From positions 1 to 21,239 of IMG/VR virus record IMGVR_UViG_3300024510_000011: a DNA stretch of 21,239 nt. One strand, given 5' to 3'. Below, piece after piece: positions 5,351-13,489 of the stretch. The notes under the pieces were generated by a model. The model saw only the letters and a program-made list of their open reading frames with translations, ran no database searches and was not told the origin of the DNA. This DNA is from a virus. The first letter of the stretch is position 1, and each line of letters opens with the position of its first letter. The translations under genes were made by a program, and so were the position numbers.

Positions 5351-5595
5351 TAGATAATCCTCTTGCCGCCTGCATTGCCAGGTTTGCTTGTCGGACTCAG
5401 GCGCTGATCCGGCGAACCAGAAAAACATTGCATACCCATAAACCCGCCAACAGGGTTGGTGCGAGTGGGTTTGCCCATGCCAAAGGTATCAGTAATAGTG
5501 GCGTTCCGATAAGCCTCACCAGCAGGTCGGCGATTGCTTTGTGGGCTTTTATCAGCACTCATATACATTTCAGTCTTTTTGATTGACAGCTTCAT
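5350..5595 (-). CDS. 81-residue protein of unknown function
   Basis: The ATG at 5593-5595 (minus) is preceded by AAAGGAAAC, a good ribosome binding site. An in-frame start at 5643 lacks one and would lie further inside the preceding gene. The product is basic and rich in Gly, Pro and Asn (KSPQSNRRPAGEAYRNATI, then GKPTRTNPVGGFMGMQCF), so it may be partly disordered. No domain is recognised. It overlaps the end of the upstream membrane protein by 26 bases and the next start by TAATG, consistent with the coupled arrangement of this late operon segment. Confidence 0.6.
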   Translation of the reverse strand: MKLSIKKTEMYMSADKSPQSNRRPAGEAYRNATITDTFGMGKPTRTNPVGGFMGMQCFSGSPDQRLSPTSKPGNAGGKRII

Positions 5596-5797
5596 TTTGT
5601 TTCCTTTCCCAGTTAATGCACGGTAAATAAACGCAAACGGCAAAGAACGAAGCCATTGCCATCCTCTCCCACGTAGGCATCCACATCACCCAACATGCCA
5701 GCAGGAAACTCATAGCCATCGCCAAAACAGTCAACGACCGCATAGACATAATTTCCAGTGCAACTCGAATCATCTTCAACACAGCCCCGTCCATCAT
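5570..5797 (-). CDS. Small two-TM membrane protein
   Basis: This 75-residue protein has two hydrophobic segments, roughly 20-41 (RSLTVLAMAMSFLLACWVMW) and 46-62 (MAMASFFAVCVYLPCINW), separated by PTWER, and a charged C-terminus. Small proteins with an IxSMRxLTVLA start and a W-x-P-x-WER turn are familiar to me from phage late regions, but the function is not established. The start is coupled to the previous stop (TAATGATGG; a second ATG is available one codon later). It is separate from the lysis cassette, so a role in superinfection exclusion or in lysis timing are both possible guesses. Confidence 0.65.
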   Translation of the reverse strand: MMDGAVLKMIRVALEIMSMRSLTVLAMAMSFLLACWVMWMPTWERMAMASFFAVCVYLPCINWERKQNEAVNQKD

Positions 5798-6003
5798 TAG
5801 TCCTCTCCGTCATCATTGTTGAAAAACCCTTTTCCCCACTCATCGTCCGCAATTTTTTGTTTGATTTGCTCAAGTTTTAACGCCCTATCCAGAACCTTAG
5901 TTTTATCAGTTAGTGACGCTGTTTCATCTTCCATCACCTGCTTTAGTAAACTACTTACAGCCTGCTCAAGTTCTGGATTCAGCCCCTTAATTTTCTTTGT
6001 CAT
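5797..6003 (-). CDS. 68-residue helical acidic protein
   Basis: The product is almost entirely predicted helix: NPELEQAVSSLLKQVMED, then SLTDKTKVLDRALKLEQIKQ, then KIADDEWGKGFFNNDD. The TDKxKVxDRALKLEQIK helix followed by DDEWGxGF looks like a conserved phage family of unknown function that I have seen near structural or packaging genes. No catalytic motif is present. It overlaps the previous stop (ATGA) and the next start (TAATG). Possible roles are a scaffold-like or adaptor helix protein, but nothing here proves one. Confidence 0.65.
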   Translation of the reverse strand: MTKKIKGLNPELEQAVSSLLKQVMEDETASLTDKTKVLDRALKLEQIKQKIADDEWGKGFFNNDDGED

Positions 6004-6182
6004 CGCTCCATCTTCCGGCTTCCACGTTTGTTACGCTTGAATCTGACTCCCGCTGGCATACGATCCATAGCCTTAAACGGTGAACGGAATGATTCCGCCT
6101 CACCCTCAGACGAACGTGATTTCCCCCGCTTCTCTCGGCTAAGGGAAATCTTGGCCTCATCCGTCATCATATCGTAGTCCAT
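6000..6182 (-). CDS. 60-residue basic protein of unknown function
   Basis: The ATG at 6180-6182 (minus) follows AGGAAAGG at good spacing and overlaps the previous stop as TAATG; the TGA overlaps the next ATG. The product has an acidic first decapeptide and a strongly basic remainder (SREKRGKSRSSEGEAESFRS, then RFKRNKRGSRKMER). It is probably disordered. No domain is recognised. Evidence for the gene is its signals and coupling rather than any homology. Confidence 0.55.
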   Translation of the reverse strand: MDYDMMTDEAKISLSREKRGKSRSSEGEAESFRSPFKAMDRMPAGVRFKRNKRGSRKMER

Positions 6183-6328
6183 TACCGCTTTCCTTTCCTC
6201 ATTTTCCTGGCAGTACGTGCAGTACTCAGGGCAATGGCAATAGCCTGTTTCTGCGGCTTGCCACGCTTCATTTCCTTGGAAATATTCTTGCTTACAGATT
6301 CCTTACTGTAACCTTTAATCAAGGGCAT
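6182..6328 (-). CDS. 48-residue basic mini-protein with QKQAIAIAL motif (DUF6496-like)
   Basis: The ATG at 6328 is preceded by AAAGGACTGAAA, a strong ribosome binding site, and the gene overlaps the end of the 797-residue gene by 14 bases. The product MPLIKGYSKESVSKNISKEM continues to PQKQAIAIALSTART. The (K/R)QAIAIALSxAR helix is the hallmark of small basic phage proteins in or near DUF6496. I count 15 Lys/Arg against two acidic residues. The function is unknown. A longer in-frame start at 6370 is not supported, because it has no comparable ribosome binding site and lies deeper in the upstream gene. Confidence 0.72.
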   Translation of the reverse strand: MPLIKGYSKESVSKNISKEMKRGKPQKQAIAIALSTARTARKMRKGKR

Positions 6329-8708
6329 TTTCAGTCCTTTCAGGGGTTTCAACGCCAAGCTGAGTTCCAACTGCCTGCCGGATCATCTTAGCAATCATGC
6401 GTTCCTGTTCTTGAACGGGCTTGCTCATTACCTGCTTTAGCTTTTGAGGATCAGTAACAATATCGCTAACGGCTTTTCTGATATTTTGAGAATACATGCG
6501 GTATCTCTCGCTGGCTAACGCTCCAGCCGCGACACCACCTAATGCACCGCCAACGCCACCAAGGTCAGGGAAATCAACTCCAGCCATCTTTGCCCCGCCA
6601 CCAAGTGCCGCCAGCATCCCGCCAGTAACAGCGCCGCCAATCTTCATCTTTCCGACTTCTTCGGAAATCAATCTAGTCAATTCCCTCTCGCTACTTTCTG
6701 CGCCAGGTATTTGCGAAGCCCTTGAAACCGCTCTCATTACGCCTTCCTGAACGGCTGTGATCTGTCTTACAGCATCATCAATGAATTTCTGTTCATCCGG
6801 CGTGTAAAGGCCGCTTGCCTTCATTGCAGGCTGTATTTTGTCTCGGTATGTGCGCTCAAGACCGCCAGCAGGCTCGGTGCCAATAATGTCTCTGATGCCC
6901 TGCTGGAATACCTGCTTACCTTCAGGGGTTTTGCCTAGCGTTCTTCCAGCAGCTTCCATAGCCTGAGAACCGCCGGTCTTTACTAGCGCCTTAAATGCGT
7001 CTGCCTGCTCTTGCTGGCCTCGACCAAGCTCAAATCTACCGGCACGTTCTTCAGTTCTAGCGGCAATCTTTTGTTGAACACCTTGCTCTTGAGCCAATTT
7101 CTTTGCATATCGAGAAAAGTTTGATTTAAGAGCAGGAAATTCAGATAACCAGCCTTGATTTGCCCGAATAAAAGCATCAATTTGCGCTGGACTTTTTCCT
7201 AGCAACTGTTGGCTCATGTAGTTCCTAGCCAAAATTTCTGTTTTTGTTCTTTCTAATCCAGTTAATTCAATAAAATCCCGTACAGTTTTAGGACTGGAAA
7301 ATATGGCTTTTGGAACCGCCAACGGATCAGTTTTAAATTCTCCAGTTTCGATCCTCTGTTTACCAAGAATTTTTTGTCCAAAATCCGTAGAGAACCTGTT
7401 AATCGGCTCTGATGCTTTTTGATAATCACGTAGATATTTTTCAAAAGCGCCGCCAGTCACCGTCCTGGTTTCCGCATCAAACGTGCCTCCAGTAAACTCT
7501 TTCATCACGTTTTCTACAAGCGTCTTTAAACGTCCAGCCTGTTGCTGTCCAAGCGCAGCATACCCTTCAGCCGGAACGCCACCAGCAGCATCACCAAGTT
7601 CACGGCGAAGGTTCTCTAGTTTCTGGAATGAAACGCCAATCTTCTTTGTTTCTCCAGTCGTAGGGTCAAAAATAATGCCGGTAAGCTCTCGTCTTACTTT
7701 ATCAATCGCGCCAGAAAGATCGCCTGTAGCTATTGGCAGCTTTGTTTGCGGGTCAACCTTCATGGCCTTCAGAGCCATTTCAGCGTCTTTAAAGGACTCT
7801 GTGTTGTTGATCCTAGAGCCAGCAACTTCGGCCTCTCTAGCCATATTAAAGGCAGCGTCTTTATTGGTTTTTACCGCAGCCTGACGAGCAGCTTTAAGTT
7901 CATCAAGCCTGGAGTTAATTAACTGTCTAGCTTCTTCGCCAATCTCAGTTTCTGACCTCGGTGCGCTAATATTTGCCAGCCGTTGCTCAGATGCCTGCGC
8001 TAACCTTTCCCCAAGTTCTTTGCCGCCAGCACGGATGCCACGCGCTTCGGTTCCAAGAATCCTTGATATTTCAGTAACGTCAACAGGTTCAGCGGAAGGT
8101 GCGCCACGCAAACGCTCTTGCATCTGTCTCATTACAGAAGTTCGTTTTTCAGCGGCTTCAGGTAATGCCGTGATAGCTTCTGGCTCTAATCTGCGGGTTA
8201 CTCGCTCCGCCGCCCTCTCAACGCCGCCAGGCATCAATGGCCGCAAGGCGCGGCCTATTTGACGCGCCGCACCAAATGGCAGTTCAGCAGCCATGCCAGC
8301 GGCAAACTCAGCGCCCATCCTGCCAAGTCTTGATGTATCTTCTGGCAATACATTGCTTAACGCTTGTGATGCAGCACCTCCGGCAGCGGCCCCGCCACCG
8401 CGCAACAAAAGTTCTGCACCAGTCTTAGGTATAAACAAATCAGCAGCCCTAGCCGCATACGGTGCAAGCCTTCCGCCTTTTGTTGCTAACTGAGCGGCTC
8501 TTGCCGCGCCACCCAATACAGGCACGGCACCAGCAGACTGCAAAGCAGACTCAAATACTGAAGGCTTTTCAGGCGTTGGCCGGGCTGCGGCAGCAGCTTT
8601 CATTTCCGGCGTAAAACCAGGCTGCTCCGTTGGAATTTGCTCAACTAAAGATTTGTCGGGAACAAACGATCCCTTTTTTTCTTCAGGTTGGTCAGCAACA
8701 AAAGCCAT
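6315..8708 (-). CDS. Large helical protein, candidate internal virion/DNA-ejection protein
   Basis: This 797-residue protein is mostly helical, with many Ala, Arg, Glu and Gln. Two Gly/Ala-rich hydrophobic stretches could insert into membranes: about 97-116 (LLLRGGGAAAGGAASQALS) and about 690-735 (KIGGAVTGGMLAALGGG, then GGVGGALGGVAAGAL). The first 40 residues are charged and probably disordered. Large proteins of this build, encoded after the tail genes of short-tailed phages, are typically internal core proteins that leave the capsid with the DNA and form a trans-envelope channel. No lysozyme or transglycosylase motif was recognised. It is the last of four consecutive candidates of this type. 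The assignment rests on context and composition. Confidence 0.6.
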   Translation of the reverse strand: MAFVADQPEEKKGSFVPDKSLVEQIPTEQPGFTPEMKAAAAARPTPEKPSVFESALQSAGAVPVLGGAARAAQLATKGGRLAPYAARAADLFIPKTGAELLLRGGGAAAGGAASQALSNVLPEDTSRLGRMGAEFAAGMAAELPFGAARQIGRALRPLMPGGVERAAERVTRRLEPEAITALPEAAEKRTSVMRQMQERLRGAPSAEPVDVTEISRILGTEARGIRAGGKELGERLAQASEQRLANISAPRSETEIGEEARQLINSRLDELKAARQAAVKTNKDAAFNMAREAEVAGSRINNTESFKDAEMALKAMKVDPQTKLPIATGDLSGAIDKVRRELTGIIFDPTTGETKKIGVSFQKLENLRRELGDAAGGVPAEGYAALGQQQAGRLKTLVENVMKEFTGGTFDAETRTVTGGAFEKYLRDYQKASEPINRFSTDFGQKILGKQRIETGEFKTDPLAVPKAIFSSPKTVRDFIELTGLERTKTEILARNYMSQQLLGKSPAQIDAFIRANQGWLSEFPALKSNFSRYAKKLAQEQGVQQKIAARTEERAGRFELGRGQQEQADAFKALVKTGGSQAMEAAGRTLGKTPEGKQVFQQGIRDIIGTEPAGGLERTYRDKIQPAMKASGLYTPDEQKFIDDAVRQITAVQEGVMRAVSRASQIPGAESSERELTRLISEEVGKMKIGGAVTGGMLAALGGGAKMAGVDFPDLGGVGGALGGVAAGALASERYRMYSQNIRKAVSDIVTDPQKLKQVMSKPVQEQERMIAKMIRQAVGTQLGVETPERTENALD

Positions 8709-8716
8709 TTAATACC

Positions 8717-10078
8717 TCACTGATAAGTTCCGGTTTGACCGCCGACAGTTACTTTGTCACCCTTTTTAACTTCTCCCCTAGCAGCAGCAGCATCTAATTC
8801 ATCTACTGATTTAAATGATTTTGGTGCCAGAGATTCTTCAGGCAATCCAACATAAGCATCAATAACGTCAGCAGGTATTCTCAATGAAATCGCTTTACTT
8901 CGCTCTCTAGCAACTGCATTGTTTACTAATTGCATTTGTTTGCTCAGATAATCCATTGCAATCGCAGGGTCTGTTGCGGGGCTAATTGTAAATTTCCTGA
9001 AATCATCTGCCTCACGACCAGTGAGCGTTGCGCCAAACAAAAGGTTTCTAACTTTTGAAACATATTCCTGATAGTCCTTCCACCAGCCAACAGTTTCTGC
9101 ATTTACTTTTGGTGCCGTTTTAATTACAGAATTTACTACATCACCAACCGGCAATCCCTTCTCAACCCCAGAAACGACCGCGTTCGCAACCGCATCTGTT
9201 GGTGCAATACCAAAATATTGAGGCTTGGCAGACTGCGACATACGAGCCATTGAAACCCTAGTGCTGCCAACATTTTCCAGTTTCTTTTCAATTCCAGAAG
9301 GCAAAGTAATCGGTTTTTCTGGCTTATCACCTTTGGCCATAGCTTTTGCCAAAGCAATTTCAATAGCAGCATCTGTTTTTGCTCTGGTTTGTTCTCTTGC
9401 AATCTGCAATTTATCAGCGGTATCTGAAAATTTATTGAATTGATCCGCAGCCTTTTGAAGATTACCAGCGCGAATGTTTGCGCGGATAGCACCTTCACCA
9501 AGGCTGGATTCAATAATCTTGGCTTCTGCCAGCGCCGCATTTCTATCCGTAGAAAGCAGTTTCATCATGCGGTCAAACCGTTGCTTCAGGTTGTCATTGA
9601 AGTCTTTACGAGCCTTCTCACCTTCATCAAACCGAATCTTGGCGGCAGCAAACTCTTCACGCAATCCCTGATCTTCGGCTTTCTGCATGTCACGAACGGC
9701 TTTAAGTTGACCAATGGCCGATGTTTTCGCAATGCCGCCTACCATTAAGCCAGTAAACAGCCTTGCAGCAGCGTTGGCAGCGTAGTCAGATGCCTTGTAT
9801 TCAGGTTGAACAAACTCCTGATACGGTTTAATACCAGCCTCTAACTCACTGGCAGCAACCCTAGATTTTCCAGCAATATCTTTTTCTACGTCAGCAACCC
9901 GCTTCTGCACACCTTGTTCAGCTTTAAACTTGCTGATCTCAGCCTCTTCCTTGGATTTGCTGCTTTCCTGCAACAATGCAGGGATTTCCTTCCTGGCAGC
10001 AACACCGCGACTTGCAATATCTGTTGCTCCGTAAACGCCGCCCAAAAGAGCAGGGAGTCGATCTTGTTCACCGTTCAT
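8717..10078 (-). CDS. 453-residue coiled-coil protein, candidate internal virion protein
   Basis: The first third is a long charged helical region (KSKEEAEISKFKAEQGVQKR and following), with one short less-charged Ala/Gly segment around residues 102-120 (AARLFTGLMVGGIAK). The middle is an extended coiled coil (EEFAAAKIRFDEGEKARKDF onward). Later comes VRNLLFGATLTGREADDF followed by ISPATDP, a pattern I associate with phage internal structural proteins. The C-terminus contains a small Gly-rich KKGDKVTVGGQTGTY element. It lies three bases after its neighbour and fits the run of four ejection-type proteins. No enzymatic motif is visible. Confidence 0.6.
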   Translation of the reverse strand: MNGEQDRLPALLGGVYGATDIASRGVAARKEIPALLQESSKSKEEAEISKFKAEQGVQKRVADVEKDIAGKSRVAASELEAGIKPYQEFVQPEYKASDYAANAAARLFTGLMVGGIAKTSAIGQLKAVRDMQKAEDQGLREEFAAAKIRFDEGEKARKDFNDNLKQRFDRMMKLLSTDRNAALAEAKIIESSLGEGAIRANIRAGNLQKAADQFNKFSDTADKLQIAREQTRAKTDAAIEIALAKAMAKGDKPEKPITLPSGIEKKLENVGSTRVSMARMSQSAKPQYFGIAPTDAVANAVVSGVEKGLPVGDVVNSVIKTAPKVNAETVGWWKDYQEYVSKVRNLLFGATLTGREADDFRKFTISPATDPAIAMDYLSKQMQLVNNAVARERSKAISLRIPADVIDAYVGLPEESLAPKSFKSVDELDAAAARGEVKKGDKVTVGGQTGTYQ

Positions 10079-10080
10079 AT

Positions 10081-11052
10081 TTATCCTCTCGGAGCGGGAG
10101 CTTGTTGGCGGGTAGAAGCAGTCAACTCACGGCCTAAAACTTCGCCCAAAATATCGCTAAGTGCTTTATCTTGCGCCAACTGAAGCTGCAACGCTCTGGC
10201 CTCGTATTGATCGGCAATGCCAGCCATCTTCATGCCTTCTGCCATAGCCCTTGCTCTAGCTTCACTGGTGGCTCTTGCGCGTTGTCCAGCCTGGATTCCT
10301 GCCGCCGCACTGCCAGTAGCAATGTTGCGCTCACTCAATCCTTGTCGCGCTCTGGCTTGCGCCGCCTCAAATGCACGTTGCTCCTGCGGGGTCATGCCGC
10401 CAGCAGACATCCTTGCAGTAGCCTCTTGTGCGGCAGCACGGAACGGTGCGCCAGCCTCGCGTTGCCGACCAGCCATAGCCTCGGCTTCCCTGCGGCCTCT
10501 ACGTGCCAGCAAAGCCTGTCCTAGTGCAGATGCGCCGCCAACACCCAAGCGGGTAAGAGCGGGATATTTGTCTGCCGTTTCTTTTGCGCCACGAAAAACA
10601 TCTTCAATGCGCTCTAAGGCGCTAGGCTCCCTCATTAACTGTGCGCCAGTTTCCCTTTCAACTATGTCTACCGGGCTTACCTGTGGAAAAGCAGAATAAT
10701 CGGTAAGTGGTTGAACTTGTTGAACACTTGGCTCAATAGCGTCACCAAACATCGCACTGTAATCTGGCGTAGTTCCATATTGAGGCTCAAAAGCAGCGGA
10801 AGATTGATAAAGCTGGTCAATTTCCTCTGGAGTTTCGTAAGAATAGTCAAAGCCTTCATCTTCCTGAAACTCAGGCAAGCCAGTATTCGGGTTGGGCTTT
10901 CCACTACCACCAATCCGGCGAAGAAGCTCGGCCTCTTCAGGGGTAATGTGCGCTAGGACAGTATCTCGACCTCTACCAAGACTACGGATCATTTCAGCTA
11001 GTTCATGGGCACTACCAGTGCCGCCACCAGAAAGCATTGCCATTGTTTTCAT
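10081..11052 (-). CDS. 323-residue structural protein with DTVLAHITPEEA motif
   Basis: Near the N-terminus the protein has GRGRDTVLAHITPEEAELLR followed by GGSGKPNPNTGLPEF (about residues 26-62). This is a motif I recognise from virion proteins of environmental podovirus-like phages. Residues about 63-150 are acidic and probably disordered. The C-terminal half is one long Ala/Arg/Gln-rich helix series (AQEATARMSAGGMTPQEQRA and following) with an ALGQALLARRGRREAEAM segment. The start could be M1, M4 or M6. It lies between two other candidate ejection proteins, so an internal virion role is likely. No catalytic residues were recognised. Confidence 0.6.
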   Translation of the reverse strand: MKTMAMLSGGGTGSAHELAEMIRSLGRGRDTVLAHITPEEAELLRRIGGSGKPNPNTGLPEFQEDEGFDYSYETPEEIDQLYQSSAAFEPQYGTTPDYSAMFGDAIEPSVQQVQPLTDYSAFPQVSPVDIVERETGAQLMREPSALERIEDVFRGAKETADKYPALTRLGVGGASALGQALLARRGRREAEAMAGRQREAGAPFRAAAQEATARMSAGGMTPQEQRAFEAAQARARQGLSERNIATGSAAAGIQAGQRARATSEARARAMAEGMKMAGIADQYEARALQLQLAQDKALSDILGEVLGRELTASTRQQAPAPRG

Positions 11053-11053
11053 A

Positions 11054-13480
11054 TTAGAGTCCTAACACTTTACGAAGTCTTAATGATCTACGGTTCCACT
11101 CGGCACTTTGCTCATCTTCATCACCGCTAAACATGGGCTGCTTTTTGCCAATAATACCCGTAACTGAACCACTTATCTCGCGTGGCGATATAGATTCTTG
11201 CGTTACTGAACGCCTCGGAGCAGATGCACCAGCATTAGCACCACCACCACGTTCACTTAACAACAATGAAGCAATTAACTTGTCAAGGCTTGACGGGCCT
11301 TCCGTCGGCTCACGTTCGGTGCCAGGCTCTTCTTCAGGTTCTTCTTCGGTAGGCAAAACTTCCTCGCCTTCAGGTGCAACTTCCTCGCCGATATCTTCTT
11401 CAGGTGCGGCCTCTTCTCCTGCTCCTTCTTCGGCAAGCGCGTCCAGAACCTCCTGATCGCCAATCCCACCCTCTCCAGTTCCCTCCCCTTCTCCAGATGC
11501 CGTTCCCTCTCCAGTTGCAGGCTCTTCTCCGGTTCCAGCCCCTTCTCTTGCCTGGCTTTCTTTTGGAAGTACAGGTTCAGGTTCAACCTCCGGCATGGTT
11601 TCTGGAATGGGTTGTTCTTCAGGCAAAGAAAAATCTACTTTAGCCTCTGGAGTTGGTGCCGTTTCCCCGCCAAATAAATCAAACTCAGGCAAAAATTCTG
11701 CATCCGCTTTAGCGGCAGGCTGCGTTTCTGGAACAATAAATGCAATAGTTCCATCAGGTAGCGTTTCCGCAGGTATCCCCTGCGCGGCCATTTCATTAGC
11801 TTCTTCATAAGTTGCAAGGCGCATTCCATCAGGGATGCCAGTAACAGATTCAGACCCTTCTGCTCCAGCGTAAAGGGGTGAACCTCTTACATCAAGGGTT
11901 GTTTTATTAAGGCCAGATACATCTGCAAGCATTAAATTTTCAGATGTTTCACGTGAAACATCCTCTGGTTGTTGCGGCGCAACAATGGCAGTTTCTTGGG
12001 GTTGGGTAGCAGTTTCAGCCATTGCCGCCCCAATCTCAGCATCTTCAATGTCTGATGGTGCCGTTCCAGCGGTAATGTTATTTACAATGTCTGTTACTTC
12101 GCCTCTTACGGCGCTAACCCCTGCTGCGACAAGAGTATTTGCTAAGGCGGCAGCAGCATCGCCTCCGGTGGCCTCGGCAACAATGGCTGCGGTTACGGCT
12201 CTTTCTGCTGTATCCGCTACTTTATTAGCTAAATTTGCATCAAAACCAACGGATTCCAGCGCGCTAGAAACCTCGGCTGCAACGCCCACATTAGCCAGTG
12301 CAGCGCCAGTTCCAGCGGTCAAAGCAGACTTAATAGCGCCATCAAGGAAGTCACCACCGTTAATTTCGGCTGTTAAGCCACCAATAATGGACGCTGCCGC
12401 AATATTTGCCGCAATCGTGCCGCCCATAGCTTGAGCGAGGGCCGCTCCCATGCCAGGAAAAACAATGGCACCAATAATTAACGGAATAAATCGTCCAAAC
12501 CCACCGCCACCCATACCTTGCCGCTCAAATACCTGCCAAATTGGAACGCCAGCCTCATGTTCCGATCCAAATTGATTAGCAACATCTATTTGAGCCTGTG
12601 AAGTTGTGTAACGAGCGCCTCTCGCGCTAACAACTTCAGGCTGATTTAAGAAGGTATTTTTTAACGCCTCTGAAAGGAGTGCTGTATTTACTCCTGGGCC
12701 ATAGCCAAGGCTACTACCGTTTTGCCCTACGTTCTTGACGTAGAAATCCAGAGCCACTTCATCGGGGTTTTTAGCTGGGGTTTTGCCTTGGGCTTTTAGC
12801 CTGTCGTATTCATTCCAAAGCTGGTTGCGAGTATTTGCTGCAATGACGTTTGCTTTATATTGAGTCGGATCAATATGCGACCAGTCGGTTACTCGTCCAG
12901 CAGCATATTGAGTGCCGCCCCAAAGCGCATTTAGGTTAAATGGCTGGCGGCTAGAAAGCCCTTCATATACGTTATCAATATTCCACGGCACATAGCCACG
13001 GGAATAAAATTGCGACGCTAAATTTGCGTCTGACAAATATTGTTCTTTATCACCCCAAATATAACGATCTTCAGAATCTTCACCGCCAGAACCCAATGGG
13101 CGAAATACCATCCCATTATCTTCATCGTATCGTTTTGTAAATAATTGTTTACTTCCAGTATCGACATATATGGCAGGCCTATCTTCATCAGCCTCACGAT
13201 AAATCTCGTACCGCCCAGAAGGGCTAACGGCACCTCCAGAATACGGAACTCTTTGATATATGGCCGTAGATACATAACCACGATACAAATCATTTAGTTG
13301 CTTGCTTGGTATTTGACTTACAGATGGAATAGATTGTCCAGAGGATGAAGATCGGCCAGAATTGGTGGCAAGACCCAACCCACTATAAGTGTCTCCTTGA
13401 CCAGTATCTTTTCCGGCAATTCCAGGAGTATATGTATATCCCTGACTTCTCAACCAATCTTCATAGGACATAACAGCCAT
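11054..13480 (-). CDS. 808-residue virion protein with Gly/Ala membrane-like region and acidic linker
   Basis: Regions in order: a polar, Tyr-rich N-terminal part (1-330); a hydrophobic Gly/Ala-rich section from about 335 to 460 (FIPLIIGAIVFPGMGAAL, then NIAAASIIGGLTAEINGG, then AIKSALTAGTGAALANV) that could insert in membranes; a linker; a long Glu/Pro/Gly low-complexity acidic tract from about 613 to 733; and a basic C-terminal 60 residues. The build fits a protein ejected or associated with the tail during DNA entry. It heads the run of four such genes. Codons 507-512 (DVSRET) encode a perfect parS sequence, described separately. The low-complexity tract creates several long shadow frames on both strands. 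Confidence 0.6.
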   Translation of the reverse strand: MAVMSYEDWLRSQGYTYTPGIAGKDTGQGDTYSGLGLATNSGRSSSSGQSIPSVSQIPSKQLNDLYRGYVSTAIYQRVPYSGGAVSPSGRYEIYREADEDRPAIYVDTGSKQLFTKRYDEDNGMVFRPLGSGGEDSEDRYIWGDKEQYLSDANLASQFYSRGYVPWNIDNVYEGLSSRQPFNLNALWGGTQYAAGRVTDWSHIDPTQYKANVIAANTRNQLWNEYDRLKAQGKTPAKNPDEVALDFYVKNVGQNGSSLGYGPGVNTALLSEALKNTFLNQPEVVSARGARYTTSQAQIDVANQFGSEHEAGVPIWQVFERQGMGGGGFGRFIPLIIGAIVFPGMGAALAQAMGGTIAANIAAASIIGGLTAEINGGDFLDGAIKSALTAGTGAALANVGVAAEVSSALESVGFDANLANKVADTAERAVTAAIVAEATGGDAAAALANTLVAAGVSAVRGEVTDIVNNITAGTAPSDIEDAEIGAAMAETATQPQETAIVAPQQPEDVSRETSENLMLADVSGLNKTTLDVRGSPLYAGAEGSESVTGIPDGMRLATYEEANEMAAQGIPAETLPDGTIAFIVPETQPAAKADAEFLPEFDLFGGETAPTPEAKVDFSLPEEQPIPETMPEVEPEPVLPKESQAREGAGTGEEPATGEGTASGEGEGTGEGGIGDQEVLDALAEEGAGEEAAPEEDIGEEVAPEGEEVLPTEEEPEEEPGTEREPTEGPSSLDKLIASLLLSERGGGANAGASAPRRSVTQESISPREISGSVTGIIGKKQPMFSGDEDEQSAEWNRRSLRLRKVLGL
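11945..11960. other. parS: Perfect parS (ParB-binding) site inside a virion gene
   Basis: The 16-base sequence TGTTTCACGTGAAACA is identical to the chromosomal parS consensus bound by ParB (Spo0J) in very many bacteria. It is the core of a 20-bp perfect palindrome, GATGTTTCACGTGAAACATC, at 11943-11962. It lies in codons 507-512 of the 808-aa gene, in a presumably flexible linker. I saw no other CACGTG-centred site in the window and no ParA or ParB gene. The match itself is certain; that ParB binds it in the host is inferred. Confidence 0.85.
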
Positions 13481-13489
13481 ATCAGTTCC

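Noticed and set aside
5613-5873. Minus-strand 86-residue frame across 5613-5873
   Set aside because: It overlaps the better supported, coupled genes at 5570-5797 and 5797-6003 in another frame and has no ribosome binding site or recognisable protein pattern.
7913-7924. 12-bp palindrome AGTTAATTAACT
   Set aside because: Short AT-rich palindrome inside a coding region with no known matching protein site; expected by chance at moderate frequency.
9136-9540. Minus-strand 134-residue alternative frame within the 453-residue gene
   Set aside because: Lys/Leu-rich shift product of a helical gene, without ribosome binding site or homology pattern; no slippery site was evident.
11985-12434. Plus-strand 149-residue frame opposite the Gly/Ala-rich virion protein
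   Set aside because: An Ala/Ser/Pro shadow of the GC-rich alanine codons of the real gene, as are 10217-10699 and 16722-17126; no start signals.
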